From NCBI GenBank assembly GCA_015075005.1, contig JABTVC010000002.1:1222259-1286258 (forward strand): 64,000 nt of DNA, read 5' to 3'. The notes beneath the pieces are model-generated. The model made no database searches and had not been told where the DNA came from. It worked only from the letters and a program-made list of their open reading frames with translations. This DNA is from Planctomycetia bacterium. Lineage in GTDB: Bacteria; Planctomycetota; Brocadiia; Brocadiales; Brocadiaceae. The position numbers and the translations under genes are program-made. Below are positions 1 through 8,832 of this stretch, piece after piece; position 1 is the first letter of the stretch; every line of letters starts with the position of its first letter.

Positions 1-1011
1 ACCTTTCCCAAAGGTATAATCACTGCCTGTTGTATACACAATTCTATCTTCTCCCTCACTTCCGCTATTAAACTCATATCCCAGGTTGAGATGTGGTGTA
101 AAACGATTGATCGTTTTCGAAAATATAAGAAATGGTTTTATACTGGTTTTGCCAGTGCCCAAGAGTTCATCTCCATCTCCCGTTGGGAGTTTTATATCAA
201 GTGCAGATGCAAAATCCATCCATTGGGATGTGATCAGATTATATTTATTTCTCAACAAGATATCACCCAGACCAGTAGAAGCGCCAGAAACTGAATCGCT
301 CAGGGTATCGTGAGAGTCAAAACTATAACCAAGTGTCTGTCCGCTTACCCCTTTTTTCTTAGTCTGGTTTAATATCTTTGCGGTACTATTAACATCTAAT
401 TGAACCTGCAGGACAGGCACCAATAAGGAAATGTCCCAACGGTCAGTTACGCCATACGTACCGTAAAAAGAAAATAAATTGCTCGTTAAATCTATATCTA
501 AGTTCATTTGAAGCAAATTTTTGTCTTTCTGCTTTTCGTCCAATAACACAATAGATTGTATATTGTCCAAATCATCTCCTTCGAAGGTAGAAAACTTGAT
601 ATAGGTGTAAGAAAAACCAAAATTTAATTTTCCCTGCCCCAGAGTAGGAGCCCTTTCTGCAAAAATAGGCCCAAGACTATCCGTCGTCCTGGTAAATACT
701 TCCAAATCTCTATCATACCGAAAGGTAAACCCACCCCCTGTTGAACTGACAGGCAAAGAACCCTTTCCTATATTTAATGCCGTATTAAGAGTTTGAATTT
801 CCTGAAATGAATCCAGCGGTACCTGAATATCTGTGACGACAACGGTGTTACCAGAAGCATCTATCTTTTCAGATGTCTTTGTTACAGGAACGCCTTTCCC
901 GCCATATAATGTGGTTAGTAAGTCGGACAGATTATCACCCCGTCCGTTAGTTGCAGAAATAACAAGTGTTGAAACAGTAACAAATACCATGAGTAAATAT
1001 CTTGTTGCCAT
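1..1011 (-). CDS. Outer-membrane beta-barrel protein (phenol MetA-pathway-like family), partial
   Basis: The minus strand is open from an ATG at 1009-1011 to the left edge, so the C-terminus is missing. It begins with a signal-peptide-like segment (MATRYLLMVFVTVSTLV). Alternating strands rich in aromatic residues and short turns follow, including LPTGDGDELLGTGKTS and later HLNLGYEFNSGSEGED. This pattern is typical of the MetA-pathway/transporter family of outer-membrane barrels (PF13557), whose substrates are mostly unknown. No strong Shine-Dalgarno sequence precedes the start, and an in-frame ATG seven codons later is an alternative. A bidirectional hairpin separates it from the next gene, so it is probably its own transcription unit. 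The fold call is fairly secure; the substrate is unknown. Confidence 0.75.
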   Translation of the reverse strand, partial: MATRYLLMVFVTVSTLVISATNGRGDNLSDLLTTLYGGKGVPVTKTSEKIDASGNTVVVTDIQVPLDSFQEIQTLNTALNIGKGSLPVSSTGGGFTFRYDRDLEVFTRTTDSLGPIFAERAPTLGQGKLNFGFSYTYIKFSTFEGDDLDNIQSIVLLDEKQKDKNLLQMNLDIDLTSNLFSFYGTYGVTDRWDISLLVPVLQVQLDVNSTAKILNQTKKKGVSGQTLGYSFDSHDTLSDSVSGASTGLGDILLRNKYNLITSQWMDFASALDIKLPTGDGDELLGTGKTSIKPFLIFSKTINRFTPHLNLGYEFNSGSEGEDRIVYTTGSDYTFGKG

Positions 1012-1451
1012 GGAAAGTCTCGCAAGTGCAAATTACTATGCATCTAAAACAAATATCTATAAGACAAAATACCTAACCATCTTTCAAATATTTTTTGAAT
1101 TTTGGGGTATCTCCGTGATCTGAGCATATTGCGTAATATTATACCCGGATCAATGTCATTCCGTTAAGAAATTATTTTAGAAAATTGCACAAAATAAGTG
1201 CGGCATGAAGCAAAACAGTGGCCGGTACAAGTGTACAAATGAAGGATTGCTCAATAGCTTCACCTGATGAAAAAATACAAAAGAATTAGACAAGCAGAGG
1301 ACAAGGAAAAACTTACAAAAAAAAGAAGTTTTTAGAGAATAACACTATAACACAAAACACTGTTTATAAAACAAAAAGGCAACTCACTTGAGTTGCCTTT
1401 TTGCGTATAATACCTCACACTTTGCCAAATATTTACACTTGGCTCATGTAT
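1012..1451. other. Non-coding gap upstream of the barrel gene
   Basis: About 440 bases without a convincing gene. It contains the presumed promoter region of the minus-strand barrel gene and the hairpin at 1373-1402. I see no other structured element or recognisable gene remnant. Confidence 0.5.
1373..1402. terminator. Bidirectional intrinsic terminator hairpin
   Basis: A perfect 14-bp inverted repeat (arms 1373-1386 and 1389-1402) has five A at the left end and five T at the right end, so it reads as a terminator on both strands. It lies just downstream of the minus-strand small Cys/His-rich gene (1452-1628), which it most likely terminates. Confidence 0.75.
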
Positions 1452-1628
1452 TTAGTGCTTGTGATGACATTCACACTTGCAATCTTTGCTCTCTTTTGCT
1501 GTATGGCCACATTTGTCACACTTCTTTTCCTCTGCCATAGCCGAGCCTACTAATACGGTGTTTACAACACCAACACCTATCATCAATGCACCCGCTACAA
1601 CCAAACTATACCCAAACTTCTTTAACAT
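1452..1628 (-). CDS. Small exported Cys/His-rich protein, putative metal-binding
   Basis: This 58-residue protein starts at ATG 1626-1628, preceded by a strong Shine-Dalgarno GGAGGAG at good spacing. The N-terminal half is a signal peptide or membrane anchor (KKFGYSLVVAGALMIGVGVV, then GSAMAEE with a plausible signal-peptidase site). The short mature part contains CDKCGH, DCKCECHHKH and ends in HKH, giving five Cys and four His. That composition suggests binding of a transition metal in the periplasm, but no family is recognised. It stands alone with the hairpin at 1373-1402 as terminator. The ribosome-binding site and signal peptide support it as a real gene; the metal role is inference. Confidence 0.7.
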   Translation of the reverse strand: MLKKFGYSLVVAGALMIGVGVVNTVLVGSAMAEEKKCDKCGHTAKESKDCKCECHHKH

Positions 1629-1772
1629 TTCCTTCTCCTCCTAAATTCCCGGGAAATCTTAAGCCGAGCTGCCGAGAACACTCTCAACACAATTAAACCC
1701 GGCTTTTCTCATGTTTATCATATGGCATACTCAATATATTTGCAATAAAATTATCATCCTAAAGCCTAAAAC

Positions 1773-1794
1773 AATGTATGCTTTTGCATACATT
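1773..1794 (-). terminator. Possible terminator of the BatA/DUF58/MoxR operon
   Basis: A perfect 9-bp stem (arms 1773-1781 and 1786-1794) with a four-base loop lies about 130 bases after the last gene of the minus-strand operon. On the minus strand it is followed by a short GTTTT, so the T-tract is weak. It is AT-rich, and chance occurrence is possible. Confidence 0.35.
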
Positions 1795-1921
1795 TCTTAT
1801 GTATCAAAAACAGAGAGAACTTTCAAAGGGAAATAGGAAAATCTATCCAGCAAGAATCAGAACGTGAGGACGAAAAAGGGAAAGGTACTTAAACAAAACG
1901 GCAAGGTTAATTTTGCGTTAA

Positions 1922-4062
1922 TTATTTTCTCGAAACAAGAGATTCAACAAGAAAGATACAAAGGGTGAGAAAGAGAAGGTATCCCCAAAGGGTCTTTTTG
2001 GCTTCTCCCAGGAGCACATCGGGGCCTTCACCAGTATGAGAGGTTGCTATCGTAAGATTTGTGCCCCCCATGAAGGCAGAAATATCTTTTTGGTCTATTT
2101 TGTCTAGGTTGGATTCGGCAGTATCTACATTTACCGGAAAATTTTGAGGCAACTGCGGATGCGATTTCCAGTCTACGGTAACTGCGTAAATCCCCGGAAT
2201 GGTTGTCTCGTTATATTCAAATGATCTTTCATTGTCAATGAATCGTGGTTGTACGATAGTTTGTGTACCTTCCGGATTGGTTATTTCGATGGCGTTTATA
2301 TCATAGGGGCAGGGGAATTGCCAACCAAGATTGACCAGAATTTCCTTCTGTACCTCGTCTGTCATGCTACCAGATACATATCTACACAGCTGTTGCATGA
2401 GCGGGAGGAAAAAGGGTTTTACCGGCAGATCGGTCCAGTCTCTATCGATCGACGATGTAAAGAGCACCGTCTTTCCACGTTCGATCTGCCGTTCAATAAG
2501 GGCTGGTGTATCATCGGAAAAGGAAAGTATCGTTTTGCAATTCCCCAGGGGCGTTGGATCAATATAAAATATCCGATAAAACTTTACCAAAGACAATGTA
2601 TTCATTGTATTCATTTGGGTTTCAGACAGAATGCGTATCGCAGGGTGTATAGGTTCTGAGGTCTTCAGGTGAAGAGGCTGTTCTTCCGATAGCGGGCTAT
2701 CACCGGAAAACGTCCTTGTCGTGTGGAGCCGGTGAGGAAGGAGCGCGCTCAAGGCATTATTGTAATAAACGGCATCCACCTTATTGCCTAATGAAAAAAT
2801 GACCGATCCACCCTCTTTTACGAACTTTTCCAGCTCCTGGATTTTTTCGGATGGCAAGGTTTCAACATTACATAAGAAGACAATATTGAAATCGGCAAAG
2901 GCAATGTTATTAACTTCCCGTATAGAACATATCACTGGTTTGATGGGGGATGCATGTTCACGTCCTGGATTTAATGCCTTCTCAAGATAGAAAGTTTCAC
3001 TCTCATAAATATTTGTTTTGGGATCACCGTCAATCAGCAAGGTATCGAGCTTGTGCGACGTATTCATCGTGAAGTATCGCTTATTGTCTGCGTTTAAATT
3101 GTCTCCGGCAATTTCGACCCAACCAATAGAGTCTTTCCCCTTTTCCACCGTAAAGAAAAATTCCTTTGATTCCGATCTGTGGGCATCGATATTGAAAAAT
3201 CCCTGAGTTACTCTTTTCCCATTAATCAAAACTTGTACCAGGACATCCTTGACCCGTACCGGCGAAAAATTGGATATCGTTACCTTGATTTGACCTTCTG
3301 CATTTCTCTCTAATATATCAAGTCGGGGTTCAATCCTGGTGATGGCTATATTGTTTAGCGTCTTGCCTTCCGATATATCTATGATGTGCACCTTAGATAC
3401 ATGTCTTCGTAGTTTTTCGTGTCCGATTTTGAACCAGCCGGGGTCCCACCCATTTCGTGTCAGGTCGGTGAGCAAAAATATTCTTTTTACCGGCGCCTTG
3501 GCAGTGGTTAAAACTTCGACTGCTGTATCCAATGCAGTCGCAATATGCGTGGTTGTAAAACCAGGTTGCAATTGATCGATGGAGTGCAAAAGATGTTTTT
3601 GTCATAATCGAGTTCTGGCAGGACTTGCGATGTTATGCCAGAACACCCAATTATCGCGGCATCATCGTTTTTTGTGAGGGTATTAACGATCTTCTTTGCA
3701 GCCGTTTTGGCAGATTGAAAAAACGACTCGCGACTGTCTGCGTAATGCATACTGTAAGAATCGTCTATTATTATAACGTTGCTGGTGGGGATGTTTTTTT
3801 CTGCAGTACCACTGCCAAGGTTTTTTATAAGAGGCCTGGCAAGCGCTATAGCAAGAAAGACAAGCAGGGAAGTCCTCAGGATCAAAAGGATCAGTTGGCG
3901 AAGTTTGAATTTTACATAGATGCGTTTGTTCGTTTCGAATATAAAGTCGATGGCTGCAAACTTGTGCGAGACTGCCTTTTTCTTGTTTATAAGATGGATG
4001 ATGATGGGGATGCTTGCACCCAGGATACCCAACAATAAAATAGGGTTAAGAAAGGAGAGCAT
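1922..4062 (-). CDS. BatA-like membrane protein with von Willebrand domain (frameshifted)
   Basis: Two overlapping reading frames together form one BatA/aerotolerance-type protein of about 710 residues. The N-terminal part (from ATG at 4062) has the BatA_N pattern LNPILLLGILGASIPIIIHL, a second membrane segment, then a vWA MIDAS motif (DDSYS). The second frame completes the vWA domain (IFLLTDLTRNGWD), continues with a long extracytoplasmic region and ends in a C-terminal membrane helix. The frames join at an A5 run (3596-3600); one extra A restores a continuous protein. The gene follows DUF58 and MoxR genes, the usual order of this operon, which is thought to act in envelope stress or complex assembly. 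The break may be a sequencing error or a real mutation. Confidence 0.85.
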
Positions 4063-4121
4063 GCTTATTAAAGTTAAAAATTAAAGATAAGAAATTAAAA
4101 ATAGATATCAATTATTTTATA

Positions 4122-5027
4122 TCAACTCTTCTGGATTGAGCGCAGGGAGCTTTCTCTTCTTGCAAGAAACTTGATTAATGCCTGATCTAACGGTGACGAT
4201 GAGTTAATGAGCCAGTAATCTATCTGGTTTTCAAAGCAGGATTGCTTTAATTGTTCAAGAAAGTGGTTGATCTTAGAAAGATATCGGTTCTTTATTGATT
4301 TAGGATCTGCCAGAATACGCCTGGTATCTTCCATAGATTCAAAAAAAGTAATCGTTTCGAAAGGAAAAGTCAGTTCGTAAGGGTCGAGTATCTGGAATAG
4401 GATGATCTCATTTTTCTTGAACTGGAAATATTTTAATTGCCGGATTATTTTTTTTGTATCGTCAAAAAAATCAGATATGATAATGATTAATGACCGGCGG
4501 CTAATCTTTTCGATAAACTCATTGAGTATAACACTGGTATTTGATTTTCCTGAAGTCTTTAATTTCGCCAGTGCATGCAGAATGGCATGGAGATGTGTAA
4601 GGCGGGACCTGGGTGGTATGTATTGAAGTACCCTGTCGCTATAACTGACAAGCCCAACAAGGTCTGATTGCTTTAGTAATAAATAGGATAATGAGGCTGC
4701 AAGGGTAGCAGCATATTCAAACTTACTGACACCTGTTGATTTATATCCCATTGACCCACTGGTATCGAGGAATACGAAGCACTTGAGATTTGTTTCCTCC
4801 TCGAATTGCTTGACGTAATATTTGTCGGTCTTCGCCAGTATCTTCCAGTCGATGTGTTTTGTCTCGTTGCCCGGAGAATATTCCTTATGTTCCAGGAATT
4901 CGATGCTGGAGCCCTTGTAAGGACTTTTGTGAATACCAGACAATGCCCCGTCTACAACGAGTCTTGCACGTAATTCCATGTTGGCGATCTTGGATAGCGT
5001 TACAGGATCAAAAGGGTTCTCTTCCAT
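4122..5027 (-). CDS. DUF58 von Willebrand-type protein of the MoxR operon
   Basis: This 301-residue cytoplasmic protein has the DUF58 signature around residues 40-65 (YSPGNETKHIDWKILAKTDK). A MIDAS-type metal site in LDTSGSMG (DxSxS) and a Rossmann-like vWA core ending in IIIISDFFDD follow. In characterised operons DUF58 proteins are partners of MoxR ATPases and BatA/BatB membrane proteins. The gene sits between moxR (5127-6140) and the BatA-like gene, all on the minus strand and closely spaced. Length and motifs are normal for the family. The molecular client is not known. Confidence 0.9.
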   Translation of the reverse strand: MEENPFDPVTLSKIANMELRARLVVDGALSGIHKSPYKGSSIEFLEHKEYSPGNETKHIDWKILAKTDKYYVKQFEEETNLKCFVFLDTSGSMGYKSTGVSKFEYAATLAASLSYLLLKQSDLVGLVSYSDRVLQYIPPRSRLTHLHAILHALAKLKTSGKSNTSVILNEFIEKISRRSLIIIISDFFDDTKKIIRQLKYFQFKKNEIILFQILDPYELTFPFETITFFESMEDTRRILADPKSIKNRYLSKINHFLEQLKQSCFENQIDYWLINSSSPLDQALIKFLARRESSLRSIQKS

Positions 5028-5126
5028 AGAACTAGGCAGAAAAAAATGATTTTAGATTTGCAATTTATGATTTACGAATTTAATCGTTGAAAACAAATTT
5101 TAAATCGTAAATCTAAAATCGTAAAT

Positions 5127-6140
5127 TTATTTTGTGTGTTCTTTTATGGTATCAAGTAATTGGTCGATAACGTGCAAGGATGTTTTCCCCTCGGCCTCGG
5201 CGTTGAAATTTGTAATAATACGGTGTTGCAAGATCGGTTTGGCAATTGCCCGTACGTCGTTACACGTAGCTGCGTACCGGCCATCAAGTAATGCACGGGC
5301 CTTACCTCCGAGAATAAGAAATTGGGAGGCGCGGGGTCCAGCCCCCCAGCTGATCCATTTTTTTATAAAGTCTGGAGCACTGATATCCGTTGGTCTTGAT
5401 CCGCGGACTAATCTGATGGCATATTCAAGCACATGATCGGCGACCGGTACCCTGGTAACTAAGTCTTGAAGGTTCATTATTTCTTCCGGGCTAAATACCT
5501 TATCTACTCTTGGCTTAAAAGCGGATGTTGTGGTTCGTACAATTTCGATTTCTTCTTCCCTGGAAGGATACTGGACATCAATTTGAAACATGAACCGGTC
5601 CAACTGTGCCTCAGGTAAGGGATATGTCCCCTCCTGTTCGATAGGATTTTGCGTAGCAAAGACAATAAAAGGGAGATCGAGGACATAGGTGGCCCCGCTG
5701 GCAGTCACTTTATACTCCTGCATTGACTGAAGCAACGCTGCTTGTGTTTTCGGTGGTGTACGATTGATTTCATCAGCAAGGAGAATATTGGAAAAGATCG
5801 GGCCCTTAATAAACTTGAAAAACCTTTTTCCCGTAGTATGGTCTTGCTCTAAGATGTCTGTCCCGGTGATATCAGCAGGCATGAGATCGGGAGTGAACTG
5901 GATACGGTTAAACTTCAGATTTAAAACATCTGCAAGGGTACTGACAAGGAGCGTTTTAGCAAGCCCAGGCACCCCTACAAACAGACAATGTCCTTTGCAA
6001 AAGAGTGCGATAAGGAGATGGTCAATAACTTCTTCCTGTCCTATAATAACCTTTGCAATTTCTTTTTTTATCTTGTGCCGTCCGTTTACTATCTTTTCGA
6101 TAGCTTGACGGTCTGTCTTTTCGGTTTCAGTGGGAATCAT
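5127..6140 (-). CDS. moxR: MoxR-family AAA+ ATPase
   Basis: This 337-residue AAA+ ATPase carries Walker A GVPGLAKTLL (about residue 56), Walker B ILLADEINRT, sensor motif FATQNPIEQEGTYPLPEAQ and the MoxR-typical EAQLDRFMF. MoxR proteins act as chaperone-like ATPases that load metals or activate vWA-domain partners. Here the partners are the DUF58 and BatA-like proteins encoded directly downstream. It is the first gene of the minus-strand operon; its promoter should lie in 6141-6500. All catalytic motifs are intact and the length is standard. Confidence 0.93.
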   Translation of the reverse strand: MIPTETEKTDRQAIEKIVNGRHKIKKEIAKVIIGQEEVIDHLLIALFCKGHCLFVGVPGLAKTLLVSTLADVLNLKFNRIQFTPDLMPADITGTDILEQDHTTGKRFFKFIKGPIFSNILLADEINRTPPKTQAALLQSMQEYKVTASGATYVLDLPFIVFATQNPIEQEGTYPLPEAQLDRFMFQIDVQYPSREEEIEIVRTTTSAFKPRVDKVFSPEEIMNLQDLVTRVPVADHVLEYAIRLVRGSRPTDISAPDFIKKWISWGAGPRASQFLILGGKARALLDGRYAATCNDVRAIAKPILQHRIITNFNAEAEGKTSLHVIDQLLDTIKEHTK

Positions 6141-6789
6141 ATTTAAATAATAAATAAAAAGAGCGACGGTGTTGAAGCTGCTCAGATAAGCCCAAAACTG
6201 AGCGATTTATTACCAAGGCTTTTCCCCAACACCGACGCGATATTACTTTTACCAAAAATTACCCTATTTGTGAACCAAAATTTTAAAAATGTGAAACGAT
6301 GGCGCAAGATAAGTATGCAAGAGAAATCATCCATTGCGGCTGAAATAGGCCAATAGACCGAATGTTTCAAGAAAATATTATAAATCCCTTTCCTGAAGTA
6401 TATTATGTTAAAAAAAGAATTAATCCCTGGAGAATACTATGCGAGGCCAATGTTTTAAATTGATTGCATAGACTGTGAAATTTATCCGATTGAAAATACG
6501 TTGTATAGTATTGTATTAATTAAATATAAATACATCTTTGTCGTAGTATATAATAGCTTATTAAAGCTGTTTGTTTGTTGTTGGAATAGTAATTGCGCTT
6601 TTTTGATTAGCTTTGCCATATGCCATTATTATGACATAATATTTTTTCTTTTCAGATAGTATAAAACGAGAACATATCGGAAGTTGGAAGGAGGATGGCA
6701 TAGAGAAAAGATAAAAAAACAATTTATCTAAATACTGTTGTAATTAATTTGTATAGAAGATAATATCTTGTGAGGAGAGGGTTAAATTT
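6141..6789. other. Divergent intergenic region between moxR and amt
   Basis: About 650 AT-rich bases separate the divergent moxR operon and the amt operon. I see a 12-base inverted repeat with one mismatch (6163-6174 and 6228-6239) in the moxR leader and a sigma-54-like site at 6581-6596. No gene or pseudogene is convincing here. Confidence 0.5.
6581..6596 (+). promoter_or_regulatory. Sigma-54-like promoter upstream of amt
   Basis: TTGG-N8-TTGC gives the invariant GG and GC separated by 10 bases, as in -24/-12 promoters recognised by RpoN. Bases between the two elements match the consensus poorly, and I could not identify NtrC-type enhancer sites. It lies about 190 bases before an ammonium transporter gene, a class of gene often under RpoN/NtrC control. 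Confidence 0.35.
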
Positions 6790-8352
6790 ATGAAGTCGAT
6801 TTCTAATAAAATAGTGATGAGCGCGTGGTCATTGTTCATAACACTGGGGATAATTACCTTAGGCTTGGGAATTGCCGAGGCCGGCGATCCGAATGGTTCT
6901 GCTACATATTCAGATAGTATTGGTGGATTGAAATATTCCGTAAATTTTACCTGGACATTAGTCGCTGCTTTTTTAGTATTTAGCATGCAGGCGGGATTTG
7001 CCTTTTTAGGTGGCTTCTTAAAACAAAAAAACATGCTTGGTTATCTGGCTCATTGCCTTATTGATGGTACATTGGGTGCAATTGTTTTTTTCCTTTTTGG
7101 CTTTGCCTTGATGTTTGGTGGTTCTAAACTTTGTCCAGGACTTGATAGTGGCAATGCATTTGTCGGGTGGGATGGGTTCTTCCTTTGCGGCGATTCATAT
7201 GATGTGCAAACGATTATGTTCTGGCTCTTTCAGATGGTGTTTGCAACGAAAGCTGTTTCAATTATTGCAGGTGCTGTTGCGGGCAGGATGAAATTTGTGC
7301 CATATCTTGTTTATAGCATGTTGATGTGTGGTATAATTTATCCTGTCTATGGGCATTGGGTATGGGGTGGTGGCTGGTTAAGCTCGCTTCCTATCGGGTC
7401 AGGAGTTAAAGACTTTGCGGGATGTGCCTGCGTTCACACAATTGGTGGAATTATGGCGTTGATGGGGGCATGGATAGTTGGTCCGAGAAGTGAGAAATAC
7501 AATCCGGATGGAACGCCTAATGCGATTCCCGGTCATAATATGACATATGTTGTAATTGGTACCCTGATACTAGCCTTTGGCTGGTTTGGCTTCAATGCGG
7601 GGAGCACCCTTGCGGCAACTGATTTGCGCATTTCGGTCATTGCAAGCAATACATTTATTGCTGCGGCTGCTGGCGCTTCCATAATGCTCTTTTTGCAATG
7701 GGCACTAACAGGTTATATTGATGTGGCTTTCGTTTGTAATGGTGCGTTGGCCGGATTAGTAGCCGTTACGGCGCCATGTGCGTACGTTGCCCCATGGGCT
7801 GCGGCTGTTATTGGACTTCTTTCTGGTTTGATCATGAGAGGGGCTTTGTGGCTTGTTGAAGTGAAATTTAGGGTTGACGATCCACTTGGTGCTGTGGCTG
7901 TCCATGCAGCAAATGGTATATGGGGTATGCTTGCTGTGGGTATCTTTGCAGATGGCACCTACGGTGGAGTAAGCGGTTTAATAACAGGACAGGGAGGTCA
8001 ATTGCTTGCCCAATTCATTGGCACAATAGTTGCGATTGCATGGGCAATTGCATGGGGGGCTGCAATATTTTTTGGTCTGAAATATACTATAGGAATACGG
8101 GTATCTGAACTTGTCGAGTCCGAGGGAACAGATATACATATTCATGGTTCTCCGTGTTATATTACAGAAGAGAAATTTCTTACCCCTGTGTCTGAGGAAT
8201 TCACCCGCACGGATTTAGAGAAGGAAAAAGAGCAAGTCTCTATCCTTGAGCAAGCAATGAGTAAGGATAAAGAGAGAGAAAAAATTTACTCCGAAAAACT
8301 GGGCCGATGGGTATACGCAGCATTAAAAAAAGAGAAGACGAATAAGAAGTAA
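6790..8352 (+). CDS. amt: Ammonium transporter with C-terminal extension
   Basis: This 520-residue polytopic protein has a signal-like N-terminus (cleavage plausible near AEAGDP) and eleven predicted membrane helices. The twin pore histidines are present in DFAGCACVHTIGG (about residue 216) and VAVHAANGIWG (about 370), as is the pore signature GWFGFNAGST. The first helix reads LVFSMQAGFAFLGG, as in the branch of Amt proteins lacking the TPGLALFYGG motif. It conducts ammonium across the membrane; in an anammox organism this may be a substrate supply or sensing step. The cytoplasmic tail beyond about residue 445 is unusually long and charged (EKEKEQ, KDKERE). A Shine-Dalgarno (GAGGAGAGG) precedes the ATG. 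The P-II gene follows 54 bases downstream. Confidence 0.93.
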   Translation: MKSISNKIVMSAWSLFITLGIITLGLGIAEAGDPNGSATYSDSIGGLKYSVNFTWTLVAAFLVFSMQAGFAFLGGFLKQKNMLGYLAHCLIDGTLGAIVFFLFGFALMFGGSKLCPGLDSGNAFVGWDGFFLCGDSYDVQTIMFWLFQMVFATKAVSIIAGAVAGRMKFVPYLVYSMLMCGIIYPVYGHWVWGGGWLSSLPIGSGVKDFAGCACVHTIGGIMALMGAWIVGPRSEKYNPDGTPNAIPGHNMTYVVIGTLILAFGWFGFNAGSTLAATDLRISVIASNTFIAAAAGASIMLFLQWALTGYIDVAFVCNGALAGLVAVTAPCAYVAPWAAAVIGLLSGLIMRGALWLVEVKFRVDDPLGAVAVHAANGIWGMLAVGIFADGTYGGVSGLITGQGGQLLAQFIGTIVAIAWAIAWGAAIFFGLKYTIGIRVSELVESEGTDIHIHGSPCYITEEKFLTPVSEEFTRTDLEKEKEQVSILEQAMSKDKEREKIYSEKLGRWVYAALKKEKTNKK

Positions 8353-8406
8353 GATTTCTTATCATTAGGAAGTAATTGAAAGTACTTAATTTAATGGAGG
8401 TTTTTC

Positions 8407-8745
8407 ATGAAAAAGATTGAGGCTATAATTAGACCGGAGAAGTTTAATATTGTCAGGGATGCCCTGACTGAGTTGGGTTATCCCGGGATGACCGTTACAG
8501 AAGTAAAGGGACACGGCAGCCAAAAAGGTATCAGCGAGGTATGGCGTGGAAGGAGATATAGAGTGGATCTCCTGTCAAAGATCAAAATCGAGATTACCGT
8601 TAAGGATAGCGAGGTGGATAAGGTTGTTAATACCATTATCAACGAATCCCAGACAGGGAGCATTGGCGATGGAAAGATATTTGTTTACAATGTGGAAAAC
8701 GTATATCGTATTCGTACGAAAGAGTCGGGCGATACGGCGATTTAA
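8407..8745 (+). CDS. glnK: P-II nitrogen regulatory protein (Tyr51 present)
   Basis: This 112-residue P-II protein has the family start [11 protein letters not shown], the T-loop region GHGSQKGISEVWRGRRY with Tyr at position 51, and the signatures [11 protein letters not shown] and RIRTKE. Tyr51 is the uridylylation site in proteobacterial GlnB/GlnK. P-II proteins bind ATP, ADP and 2-oxoglutarate and plug Amt channels through the T-loop. Placement directly after amt supports a GlnK-type role in gating that transporter. A clear GGAGG precedes the start, and a strong hairpin (8775-8820) follows the stop. Confidence 0.93.
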   Translation: MKKIEAIIRPEKFNIVRDALTELGYPGMTVTEVKGHGSQKGISEVWRGRRYRVDLLSKIKIEITVKDSEVDKVVNTIINESQTGSIGDGKIFVYNVENVYRIRTKESGDTAI

Positions 8746-8774
8746 AGTACGCAGAAAAGATAACTTTCATGTGG

Positions 8775-8820
8775 TGCTCATGGTGCCCCGCATCAATCGG
8801 GGTACCATGGGCATTTTCTT
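8775..8820 (+). terminator. Intrinsic terminator or attenuator between glnK and the second amt
   Basis: A 16-bp stem (8775-8790 with 8798-8813, two G-U pairs, seven-base loop) is followed by TTTTCTT. It ends only about 12 bases before the start codon of the next amt gene. That gene must therefore be read by readthrough or by controlled antitermination. Confidence 0.75.
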
Positions 8821-8832
8821 GGAATCATTACA

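Noticed and set aside
1922-6140. MoxR/vWA operon as a defence system
   Set aside because: Order and domains fit the common MoxR-DUF58-BatA operon; no effector domain is present.
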